DNA from: Streptomyces flavotricini
GTDB lineage: Bacteria; Actinomycetota; Actinomycetes; Streptomycetales; Streptomycetaceae
Length of the DNA: 64,000 nt
Direction: 5' to 3'
Assembly (NCBI RefSeq): GCF_020639365.1
Contig: NZ_JAINUL010000001.1
Span: 6,313,936-6,377,935, forward strand
Shown here in pieces: positions 1 to 7,321 of this stretch. A model generated the notes under the pieces. That model did not search any database. It had not been told where the DNA came from and worked only from the letters and a program-made list of their open reading frames with translations. Position 1 is the stretch's first letter. Each line of letters begins with the position of its first letter. A program made the position numbers and the translations under genes.

Positions 1-1209
1 CGGCCCCTCACCGCCTATTACCTGATCTTCGGCAGCTCGCTGCTCATCACCGTGCTCGGCCTGGTGATGGTCTACTCGGCCTCGATGATCAAAGCCCTCC
101 AGCTGGGGCTGGGCGACGCGTACTTCTTCAAGAAGCAGTTCCTGGCCGCCCTGATCGGCGCCGGGCTGCTGCTGATCGCCTCCCGGATGCCCGTCAAACT
201 GCACCGGGCCCTGTCGTACCCCGTGCTCGCGGGAACCCTGTTCCTGATGGTCCTGGTCCAGGTCCCCGGGATAGGGGTGTCTATCAACGGCAACCAGAAT
301 TGGATCTCCCTTGGTGGTCCGTTCATGCTCCAGCCCAGTGAGTTCGGCAAGCTGGCACTGATCCTCTGGGGCGCGGACCTGCTGGCCCGCAAGGGCGAGA
401 AGGAGCTGCTGAGCCAGTGGAAGCACCTGCTGGTGCCGCTGGTCCCGGTGGCCTTCCTGCTGCTCGGGCTGATCATGCTGGGCGGGGACATGGGCACCGC
501 GATGATCCTCGGGGCCATCCTGTTCGGCCTGCTGTGGCTGGCGGGAGCCCCGACGCGGATGTTCGTGGCGGTGCTCGCCTTCGCGGGTGTGATCGTCGCA
601 CTGCTGATCAAGACCAGTCCGCACCGGATGGACCGGCTCGCCTGCCTCGGCGCGACGGATCCCGGCCGGGGCGACCTGTGCTGGCAGGCCGTGCACGGGA
701 TCTATGCCCTCGCATCGGGCGGATGGTTCGGTTCCGGTCTGGGTGCCAGTGTGGAAAAATGGGGACAACTGCCCGAAGCGCACACCGACTTCATCTTCGC
801 CATCACCGGGGAGGAACTGGGTCTGGCGGGGACGCTGTCGGTACTCGCCCTGTTCGCGGCTCTAGGCTATGCGGGTATCCGCGTGGCCGGACGCACGGAG
901 GACTCCTTCGTACGGTATGCCGCGGGAGGCGTGACCACCTGGATCACGGCGCAGGCCGTGATCAACATCGGTGCGGTGCTCGGTCTGCTGCCGATCGCCG
1001 GAGTCCCGCTCCCGCTGTTCTCGTACGGAGGGTCCGCGCTGCTGCCGACCATGTTCGCGGTCGGACTGCTCATCGCCTTCGCGCGGGAGGAGCCGGCGGC
1101 GCGCGCGGCGCTCGCGATGCGCCGGCCCAAGGCGGGCCGGAAGCGGACCGGGCAGAGATGGAAGTCGATGAGACGGAGCGTCAAGAGGCGTCCGTCCGGA
1201 GAGCGGTGA
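1..1209 (+). CDS. ftsW: FtsW, lipid II polymerase of the divisome (5' end cut by window edge)
   Basis: This is a SEDS-family integral membrane glycosyltransferase that polymerises lipid II into septal peptidoglycan with its partner PBP. The open frame runs in from base 1, so the N-terminus lies outside the window; 402 codons are visible. Hydrophobic segments alternate with the SEDS signature stretches NQNWISLGGPFMLQPSEFGK (near residues 98-117), a long extracellular loop with GSGLGASVEKWGQLPEAHTDFIFA, and PLPLFSYGGSA near the C-terminus. The basic C-terminal tail is cytoplasmic. SEDS proteins also include RodA; the position directly before murG and ftsQ in a division cluster favours FtsW. murG follows after 6 bases, so the two are probably cotranscribed. 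Confidence 0.95.
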   Translation, partial: RPLTAYYLIFGSSLLITVLGLVMVYSASMIKALQLGLGDAYFFKKQFLAALIGAGLLLIASRMPVKLHRALSYPVLAGTLFLMVLVQVPGIGVSINGNQNWISLGGPFMLQPSEFGKLALILWGADLLARKGEKELLSQWKHLLVPLVPVAFLLLGLIMLGGDMGTAMILGAILFGLLWLAGAPTRMFVAVLAFAGVIVALLIKTSPHRMDRLACLGATDPGRGDLCWQAVHGIYALASGGWFGSGLGASVEKWGQLPEAHTDFIFAITGEELGLAGTLSVLALFAALGYAGIRVAGRTEDSFVRYAAGGVTTWITAQAVINIGAVLGLLPIAGVPLPLFSYGGSALLPTMFAVGLLIAFAREEPAARAALAMRRPKAGRKRTGQRWKSMRRSVKRRPSGER

Positions 1210-1215
1210 ATTTCG

Positions 1216-2310
1216 GTGCATGTCGTACTCGCCGGTGGGGGGACCGCCGGCCACATCGAGCCGGCGCTCGCCCTCGCGGACGCCCTGCGCAGGCAGGACC
1301 CTTCCGTGGGCATCACCGCCCTCGGCACGGAGCGCGGGCTCGAAACCCGCCTCGTGCCCGAGCGCGGCTATGAGCTGGGACTGATCCCGGCCGTCCCGCT
1401 GCCCCGCAAGCCCACCCCCGAGCTCATCACCGTCCCCGGACGGCTGCGCGGGACGATCAAGGCGGCAGAGGAGATCCTGGAGCGCACCAAGGCCGACTGC
1501 GTGGTCGGCTTCGGCGGCTACGTGGCCCTGCCCGGCTACCTCGCCGCCAAGCGGCTCGGGGTGCCGATCATCGTCCACGAGGCCAACGCCCGGCCGGGAC
1601 TGGCCAACAAGATCGGTTCCCGCTACGCGCACGCCGTCGCGGTCTCCACCCCCGACAGCAAGCTGCGCGGCGCCCGCTACGTGGGCATCCCGCTGCGCCG
1701 CAGCATCTCCACCCTGGACCGGGCCGCGGTCCGCCCGGAGGCGCGCGCGGCCTTCGGCCTGGACCCCAACCTGCCGACCCTGCTGGTCTCCGGCGGCTCG
1801 CAGGGCGCCCGCCGCCTCAACGAGACCATCCAGCAGGTCGCTCCGACCCTCCAGCGCTCCGGGATCCAGATCCTTCACGCGGTGGGCCCGAAGAACGAAC
1901 TGCCGCGTGTCGACAACATGCCCGGGATGCCGCCGTATGTGCCGGTACCGTACGTGGACCGGATGGATCTCGCGTACGCCGCCGCCGACATGATGCTGTG
2001 CCGCGCGGGCGCGATGACCGTCGCCGAACTCTCCGCCGTCGGGCTGCCGGCCGCGTACGTCCCGCTGCCGATCGGCAACGGCGAACAGCGGCTCAACGCC
2101 CAGCCGGTGGTCAAGGCCGGCGGCGGCCTGCTCGTCGACGACGCGGAGCTGACGCCCGAGTGGGTGCTCAGCCAGGTCCTCCCGGTGCTCGCCGACCCGC
2201 ACCGCCTGTACGAGATGTCCCGCGCCGCCGCCGAGTTCGGCCGCCGCGACGCCGACGACCTGCTCGTCGCGATGGTGTACGAGGCGATCGCCGCACACAG
2301 GAACCGCTAG
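1216..2310 (+). CDS. murG: MurG, UDP-GlcNAc:lipid I N-acetylglucosaminyltransferase
   Basis: The 364-residue product makes lipid II by moving GlcNAc from UDP-GlcNAc to lipid I on the inner face of the membrane. It has the two-domain GT-B layout: the N-terminal glycine loop GGGTAGHIEP (residues 7-16), a central FGGYVALPGYLAA, and the C-terminal donor-binding part with SGGSQGARRLNE and CRAGAMTVAELSAVGLPA. Length matches the family. The GTG start lies 6 bases after the ftsW stop, which suggests translational coupling. It is the housekeeping copy; a second MurG-like gene lies at 18491-19675. Confidence 0.95.
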   Translation: MHVVLAGGGTAGHIEPALALADALRRQDPSVGITALGTERGLETRLVPERGYELGLIPAVPLPRKPTPELITVPGRLRGTIKAAEEILERTKADCVVGFGGYVALPGYLAAKRLGVPIIVHEANARPGLANKIGSRYAHAVAVSTPDSKLRGARYVGIPLRRSISTLDRAAVRPEARAAFGLDPNLPTLLVSGGSQGARRLNETIQQVAPTLQRSGIQILHAVGPKNELPRVDNMPGMPPYVPVPYVDRMDLAYAAADMMLCRAGAMTVAELSAVGLPAAYVPLPIGNGEQRLNAQPVVKAGGGLLVDDAELTPEWVLSQVLPVLADPHRLYEMSRAAAEFGRRDADDLLVAMVYEAIAAHRNR

Positions 2311-2326
2311 CGCAGGAGGCACAGGA

Positions 2327-3187
2327 GTGGCCGGAGCGACGACCGCACAGCGCGGCAATTCCGGGCCCGCCCGGAAGGGCAAGGGCTCCGGCTCTCCCAA
2401 GCCGCCCAAGCAGCAGGGGTCGTCGGGGCCCTCAGGGGGGTCCGGCCCGCGGGGCCCCGGTGTCCAGCGCCTCGTCCGGCGCCTGCGGCACCGGGGCCCC
2501 GTGCTGCTCTGCCTCCTCGCCGCCGCCCTCCTCACGGGGGGCGGCAGCTGGGTCCTCTACGGCTCCTCCTGGCTCCGCGTCGAGAAGGTGACCACGAGCG
2601 GGACGCAGGTGCTGACCCCCGAGCAGGTGCTGGCCGCCGCGGCCGTACCGGTCGGGGCGCCCCTGGTGACCGTGGACACCGACGAGATCGCGGGCCGGGT
2701 CCGCGACCGGCTGCCCCGCGTCGATTCGGTCGACGTGGTGCGGGCCTGGCCGCACGGAATCGGGCTGAAAGTGACGGAGCGCAAACCCGTCCTGCTCATC
2801 AAAAAGGACGCCAAGTTCGTCGAAGTGGACGCTTCGGGTGTGCGATTCGACACGGCCGTGAAAGCTCCCGCAGGCGTTCCGGTCCTCGAATTGTCCGCGG
2901 CGCAGTCTCCGAGCGGCCGCCGCTTCGACGAGGAGCGGCTGCTGCGCGAGGCCGTCGGCGTCGCCGGAGACCTCCCCGAAGCGGTCGCCAAGGAGACGGT
3001 GCAGGTCAAGGTGGGCTCGTACGACTCGGTCGTACTGGAGTTGACCCGTGGCCGGACCGTGGTCTGGGGCAGCGGTGAGCAGGGCGGGGCGAAGGGGCGT
3101 GCGCTGGCGGCCCTGTTGAAAGCCGTGCCCAGGGCTGACCACTTTGACGTGAGCGTCCCCACCGCCCCTGCGGTGTCCGGGAGTTGA
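2327..3187 (+). CDS. ftsQ: FtsQ/DivIB, divisome membrane protein
   Basis: FtsQ recruits and regulates late division proteins. The 286-residue product has a Gly/Pro/Lys-rich cytoplasmic tail of about 60 residues, one membrane span near residues 64-82, then a POTRA domain beginning at WLRVEKVTTSGTQVLTPEQV and an extracytoplasmic beta domain. The topology and length fit FtsQ/DivIB. The GTG start at 2327 follows a good AGGAGG at 2314-2319. It is the last gene of the ftsW-murG-ftsQ run before the ftsZ promoter region. Confidence 0.93.
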   Translation: MAGATTAQRGNSGPARKGKGSGSPKPPKQQGSSGPSGGSGPRGPGVQRLVRRLRHRGPVLLCLLAAALLTGGGSWVLYGSSWLRVEKVTTSGTQVLTPEQVLAAAAVPVGAPLVTVDTDEIAGRVRDRLPRVDSVDVVRAWPHGIGLKVTERKPVLLIKKDAKFVEVDASGVRFDTAVKAPAGVPVLELSAAQSPSGRRFDEERLLREAVGVAGDLPEAVAKETVQVKVGSYDSVVLELTRGRTVVWGSGEQGGAKGRALAALLKAVPRADHFDVSVPTAPAVSGS

Positions 3188-3467
3188 CGCCGGGTCGAAC
3201 AGCGACGCACCCTGGTTGGCCACCGATACGGGTGATCACATAGGGTGAAAAGAAAAACGGGAGGTTCGGCGTGTTCGTTGAACACGCGCTACTTGTCGAC
3301 TTAGTGTCCTGTTCGGAAGAGTCCAAGGAACAGGCACATACTTAACCCTAAACTTCAGGGTTAGGGTTCGGGTCGGCGCGTTCGGACCGTCCCACATTTC
3401 GGCATCAGTCGTCGCAACGCAGGCCCGCGAGGCGGCGACACGTAACTCGAGGCGAGAGGCCTTCGAC
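3188..3467 (+). promoter_or_regulatory. ftsZ upstream control region with several dyads
   Basis: This 280 bp region has no gene. It contains TCACATAGGGTGA (3236-3248), matching the BldD-box palindrome; a perfect 8 bp inverted repeat GCGTGTTC/GAACACGC (3269-3287); a promoter-like TTGAAC (3278-3283) with TAGTGT (3302-3307) at 18 bp spacing; a perfect 7 bp repeat CCTGTTC/GAACAGG (3308-3334); and AACCCTAA/TTAGGGTT (3344-3368). Streptomyces ftsZ is known to have several promoters under developmental control. The dyads are seen directly; assignment of particular regulators and start sites is inference. Confidence 0.75.
3236..3248. promoter_or_regulatory. candidate BldD box upstream of ftsZ
   Basis: The 13-mer TCACATAGGGTGA fits the published BldD palindrome (T-n-A-C-n-C-A/T-G-n-G-T-n-A) at eight of nine specified positions; only the C at position 6 is T. 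It overlaps a -10-like TAGGGT at 3241-3246. ftsZ is a known member of the BldD regulon in Streptomyces, which makes the match credible. Confidence 0.6.
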
Positions 3468-4673
3468 GTGGCAGCACCGCAGAACTACCTCGCAGTCATC
3501 AAGGTCATCGGTGTCGGCGGCGGTGGTGTCAATGCCATCAACCGAATGATCGAGGTCGGTCTCAAGGGCGTCGAGTTCATCGCCATCAACACGGACGCCC
3601 AGGCGCTGTTGATGAGCGACGCCGACGTCAAGCTCGACGTCGGCCGTGAACTCACCCGGGGCCTCGGCGCCGGCGCCAACCCGGCAGTCGGTCGCAAGGC
3701 GGCAGAGGACCACCGCGAAGAGATCGAGGAGGTCCTCAAGGGGGCCGACATGGTCTTCGTCACCGCCGGCGAGGGCGGCGGCACCGGCACCGGCGGCGCA
3801 CCCGTCGTCGCCAACATCGCGCGCTCGCTCGGCGCCCTGACCATCGGTGTGGTCACCCGGCCGTTCACCTTCGAGGGCCGGCGCCGCGCGAACCAGGCGG
3901 AGGACGGCATCGCCGAGCTCCGCGAAGAGGTCGACACCCTCATCGTCATCCCGAACGACCGACTGCTGTCCATCTCGGACCGCCAGGTCTCGGTCCTGGA
4001 CGCCTTCAAGTCGGCCGACCAGGTCCTGCTCTCGGGCGTCCAGGGCATCACCGACCTCATCACCACCCCGGGTCTGATCAACCTCGACTTCGCGGACGTC
4101 AAGTCCGTCATGTCCGAGGCCGGCTCGGCCCTCATGGGCATCGGCTCCGCCCGCGGCGACGACCGCGCGGTGGCCGCCGCCGAGATGGCGATCTCCTCGC
4201 CGCTGCTGGAGGCGTCCATCGACGGCGCCCGCGGTGTGCTGCTCTCCATCTCCGGTGGCTCCGACCTCGGTCTCTTCGAGATCAACGAGGCGGCGCAGCT
4301 GGTCAGCGAGGCCGCCCACCCCGAGGCGAACATCATCTTCGGCGCCGTCATCGACGACGCGCTGGGCGACGAGGTACGGGTCACCGTCATCGCCGCCGGC
4401 TTCGACGGCGGACAGCCCCCGGCACGCCGGGACAACGTCATCGGTGCCGCGTCCACCAAGCGCGAGGAGCCGGCCCCGGCGCCGGTCCGCGCGGCCGAGC
4501 CGGCCCGCCCGGCCTTCGGCGGACTGGGCACGGTCACCCCGCGCGAAGAGCCCCCGGCCCCGGTCGAGGCCGCTCCGGTCGAGACCGCGGCCCCCGCGCC
4601 GCAGGTCCCGACGGCCCGGCCGTACCAGGACAGCCCGGCCGAGGAGCTGGACGTCCCGGACTTCTTGAAGTGA
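3468..4673 (+). CDS. ftsZ: FtsZ, tubulin-like division GTPase
   Basis: FtsZ polymerises into the Z-ring, and in Streptomyces into ladders that lay down sporulation septa. The 401-residue product has the nucleotide-binding loop GVGGGGVNA near residue 15, the tubulin signature GGGTGTG at 103-109, the T7 catalytic loop NLDFAD at 205-210, a Pro/Ala/Glu-rich linker from about residue 320, and the C-terminal anchor peptide ending DVPDFLK, which binds partners such as SepF. The GTG start gives the usual MAAPQNYLAVIKV N-terminus. The last bases overlap the start of pgeF. Confidence 0.98.
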   Translation: MAAPQNYLAVIKVIGVGGGGVNAINRMIEVGLKGVEFIAINTDAQALLMSDADVKLDVGRELTRGLGAGANPAVGRKAAEDHREEIEEVLKGADMVFVTAGEGGGTGTGGAPVVANIARSLGALTIGVVTRPFTFEGRRRANQAEDGIAELREEVDTLIVIPNDRLLSISDRQVSVLDAFKSADQVLLSGVQGITDLITTPGLINLDFADVKSVMSEAGSALMGIGSARGDDRAVAAAEMAISSPLLEASIDGARGVLLSISGGSDLGLFEINEAAQLVSEAAHPEANIIFGAVIDDALGDEVRVTVIAAGFDGGQPPARRDNVIGAASTKREEPAPAPVRAAEPARPAFGGLGTVTPREEPPAPVEAAPVETAAPAPQVPTARPYQDSPAEELDVPDFLK

Positions 4674-5401
4674 CGCTGGACCAGTACGAAGAGAACGGCG
4701 CCCACTTCGCCTTCACCGACCGGTGGGGCGGGGTGAGCGCCGTTCCGTACGAGGAGCTCAATCTCGGCGGCGCGGTCGGAGACGACCCCACCGCCGTTCT
4801 CGCGAACCGGGCCGCCGCCGCCGGTGCCCTCGGCATCGAGCCGGACCAGGTGGTCTGGATGAACCAGGTGCACGGCAGGGACGTGGCGGTGGTCCCCGGA
4901 CCCTGGGGCGCCGCCGCCGACGTCCCGGCGGTCGACGCGGTGGTGACCGCCCGTCGGGGGCTCGCCCTCGCGGTGCTCACCGCGGACTGCACCCCGGTCC
5001 TGCTGGCCGACCCCGTCGCCGGGGTCGCGGGCGCGGCCCACGCGGGCCGGCCCGGGCTGGTCGCCGGAGTGGTGCCCGCCGCCGTGGAGGCGATGGTCGC
5101 CCTCGGGGCCGACCCCGGGCGGATCATCGCCCGTACCGGCCCCGCGATCTGCGGGCGCTGCTACGAGGTGCCGGCCGAGATGCGGGCCGCGGTCGCCGAG
5201 GCGGTACCGGCCGCGTACGGCGAGACGAGTTGGGGGACCCCGTCCGTCGACGTGGTCGCCGGGGTGCACGCCCAGCTCGCGGAGGCGGGGGTGGTGAAGT
5301 CGCACCGCTCGGCGGTCTGCACACTGGAGTCGCGGGAGCACTTCTCGTACCGCCGCGACCGGGTGACCGGGCGGCTTGCCGGATATGTCTGGTTGGACTA
5401 G
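4670..5401 (+). CDS. pgeF: PgeF/YlmD, laccase-domain protein (peptidoglycan editing factor)
   Basis: This belongs to the multicopper polyphenol oxidoreductase (DUF152) family. Members have been described as peptidoglycan editing factors that limit L-Ser entry into the stem peptide, and as purine nucleoside-acting enzymes. The 243-residue product keeps the metal-site residues His68 (VHGRDV), Cys107 (ADCTPVLLAD) and His124 (GAAHAGRPGL). Its GTG start overlaps the ftsZ stop by 4 nt, so its translation is probably coupled to ftsZ. Family assignment is firm; the substrate in this organism is not known from the sequence. Confidence 0.88.
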   Translation: MTLDQYEENGAHFAFTDRWGGVSAVPYEELNLGGAVGDDPTAVLANRAAAAGALGIEPDQVVWMNQVHGRDVAVVPGPWGAAADVPAVDAVVTARRGLALAVLTADCTPVLLADPVAGVAGAAHAGRPGLVAGVVPAAVEAMVALGADPGRIIARTGPAICGRCYEVPAEMRAAVAEAVPAAYGETSWGTPSVDVVAGVHAQLAEAGVVKSHRSAVCTLESREHFSYRRDRVTGRLAGYVWLD

Positions 5402-5404
5402 GTA

Positions 5405-6124
5405 ATGACGGACCGTAAGACGGAGCTCGCGGAGAACCTCGCGCGGGTGGAGGAACGTATCTCGTCCGCCTGCGCGGCTGCGGGGCGGGGACAGGACGAG
5501 GTGACGCTCATCGTCGTCACCAAGACCTACCCCGCGAGCGACGTACGACTGCTGGCGGACCTGGGCGTCCGTCATGTGGCGGAGAATCGCGACCAGGACG
5601 CCGCCCCCAAGGCCGCGGCCTGCGCGGATCTGCCGCTCACCTGGCACTTCGTGGGTCAGTTGCAGACGAACAAAGTCCGTTCCGTGGCGGGATACGCGCA
5701 TGTCGTGCAGTCCGTCGACCGGCCGAAGCTCGTCACGGCGCTCTCGGTGGCCGCGGAGGGGGCCGGGCGCGAACTCGGCTGCCTCGTGCAGATCGCCCTC
5801 GACGCCGAGTCGGGGGAGCGCGGCGCCCGCGGCGGCGCCGCTCCGGAGCAGCTCGCCGGACTCGCGGACCTCGTGGCCGGGGCCCCGGGACTGCGGCTCG
5901 ACGGTCTGATGACCGTCGCCCCGCTGGCCGGGGGCTACGCGGGACGCGAACAGGCCGCTTTCGAGCGGCTGGTGGAATTGTCATCCCGCCTGCGCGCGGA
6001 CCATCCGACTGCCACGATGGTGTCGGCCGGGATGAGTGCAGACCTGGAACAGGCCGTTGCGGCCGGTGCGACACATGTACGCGTCGGCACTGCGGTACTC
6101 GGCGCGAGACCCCGGCTCGGGTAA
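5405..6124 (+). CDS. ylmE: YggS/YlmE-family PLP-binding protein
   Basis: This 239-residue single-domain protein has the fold of the alanine-racemase N-terminal barrel and is a PLP-homeostasis protein in other bacteria. The PLP lysine is Lys40 in IVVTKTYPASD, followed by GVRHVAENRDQD and WHFVGQLQTNK, and the phosphate-binding segment MSADLEQAVAAGATHVRVGTA at the C-terminus. The ATG lies 3 bases after the pgeF stop. It sits between pgeF and sepF, as in most Gram-positive division clusters. Confidence 0.9.
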   Translation: MTDRKTELAENLARVEERISSACAAAGRGQDEVTLIVVTKTYPASDVRLLADLGVRHVAENRDQDAAPKAAACADLPLTWHFVGQLQTNKVRSVAGYAHVVQSVDRPKLVTALSVAAEGAGRELGCLVQIALDAESGERGARGGAAPEQLAGLADLVAGAPGLRLDGLMTVAPLAGGYAGREQAAFERLVELSSRLRADHPTATMVSAGMSADLEQAVAAGATHVRVGTAVLGARPRLG

Positions 6125-6273
6125 CGTCGCGAAGAAAGTCGGACCACAGCAGAAAATATGGTCATTCCCGCTGACGGGCGGACAGACCACGTGGATCGCG
6201 GGCAGTTGGTGACTTTGGTGACACAGCGACACCTGCGACAGGGCGATCCACCACAGAGCGGAGGATTCAGAGA
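6125..6273 (+). promoter_or_regulatory. sepF upstream region with repeats
   Basis: This 149 bp gap contains two TTGGTGAC copies at 6206-6213 and 6215-6222 and two GACAC pentamers at 6220-6224 and 6228-6232. GACAC is the core of the published WhiA site. It suggests sepF can be expressed from its own promoter besides read-through from ftsZ. The repeats are seen; the regulator is inference. Confidence 0.4.
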
Positions 6274-6882
6274 ATGGCCGGCGCGATGCGCAAGATGGCG
6301 GTCTACCTCGGCCTCGTGGAGGACGACCGGTACGACAACCCGGGGTACGACCCCGACGACGAGTTCGAGCCCGAGCCGGAACCGGAGCGGGACCGCCGGC
6401 GCCAGCAGGCCGTACACCAACCGCCCGTAACGGACGAACCGGTACGAGTTGCCCAGCCTCCGGCGCAACGGGAACCCATCCCATTGCCGGTGGAAAACGG
6501 ACGTCCTGCGCGAATCGCCCCCGTGGCATCCATCACACCTGAACGCTCGAACCTGGAGAAGAACGCCCCCGTGATCATGCCCAAGGTCGTCTCCGAGCGG
6601 GAGCCGTACCGCATCACGACGCTGCACCCCCGGACCTACAACGAGGCCCGTACCATCGGGGAACACTTCCGTGAGGGCACTCCGGTGATCATGAACCTCA
6701 CGGAGATGGACGACACGGATGCGAAGCGACTTGTCGACTTTGCCGCCGGTCTCGTCTTCGGCCTGCACGGCAGCATTGAACGCGTGACACAGAAGGTGTT
6801 CCTGCTGTCGCCTGCTAACGTCGATGTCACGGCGGAGGACAAGGCCCGCATCGCGGAGGGCGGGTTCTTCAACCAAAGCTAG
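6274..6882 (+). CDS. sepF: SepF, FtsZ membrane anchor
   Basis: SepF binds membrane and the FtsZ C-terminal tail, and in actinobacteria lacking FtsA and ZipA it tethers the Z-ring. The 202-residue product starts with the short amphipathic helix MAGAMRKMAVYLGLVEDD, continues with an acidic/Pro-rich linker (about residues 20-105), and ends in the conserved beta-alpha domain containing GTPVIMNLTEMDDTDAKRLV and FAAGLVFGLHGSIERV. The ATG at 6274 follows a GGAGG at 6260-6264. Streptomyces carry several SepF paralogues; this is the one in the division cluster. Confidence 0.95.
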   Translation: MAGAMRKMAVYLGLVEDDRYDNPGYDPDDEFEPEPEPERDRRRQQAVHQPPVTDEPVRVAQPPAQREPIPLPVENGRPARIAPVASITPERSNLEKNAPVIMPKVVSEREPYRITTLHPRTYNEARTIGEHFREGTPVIMNLTEMDDTDAKRLVDFAAGLVFGLHGSIERVTQKVFLLSPANVDVTAEDKARIAEGGFFNQS

Positions 6883-6942
6883 ACCGATCCGTCAGACACG
6901 GGGCCGGGGACAGAGCGAGAGCAGGGGAGAGGGAAGCGCGGG

Positions 6943-7239
6943 ATGGGCGTCGCACTGCAGGTGGTCTACATCGCGCTGATGTGCTTCCTTATCGTGCTGA
7001 TCTTCCGACTGGTGATGGACTACGTCTTCCAGTTCGCACGTTCATGGACACCCGGCAAGGCGATGGTGGTCGTCCTTGAGGCCACCTACACTGTCACCGA
7101 TCCACCGCTCAAGCTTCTTCGGCGTTTCATTCCGCCGTTGCGTCTCGGGGGCGTGGCACTCGACCTGTCCTTCTTCGTTCTGATGATCATCGTTTACATC
7201 CTCATCAGTTTCGTGAGCACCGCTGCGAGAAGCGTGTGA
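6943..7239 (+). CDS. ylmG: YlmG/YggT-family membrane protein
   Basis: This small 98-residue protein has two hydrophobic segments (about residues 3-27 and 72-93) joined by the conserved YggT stretch RSWTPGKAMVVVLEATYTVTDPPLKLLRRFIPPL. YggT proteins are linked to division-site or nucleoid organisation and osmotic tolerance, without a defined activity. The gene lies in its usual place between sepF and divIVA, 60 bases after sepF. Confidence 0.88.
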   Translation: MGVALQVVYIALMCFLIVLIFRLVMDYVFQFARSWTPGKAMVVVLEATYTVTDPPLKLLRRFIPPLRLGGVALDLSFFVLMIIVYILISFVSTAARSV

Positions 7240-7321
7240 ACGATGAGCTTCCCCGCGAGCGCGGGGACAGTCCCGATACGGTCTTGCCGACTGCCGACGA
7301 CTACGTAGAGGTGAAGAAGAC

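Noticed and set aside
3269..3334. LexA box in the ftsZ region
   Set aside because: The GTTC/GAAC order is the reverse of the GAAC-N4-GTTC order expected for LexA sites.
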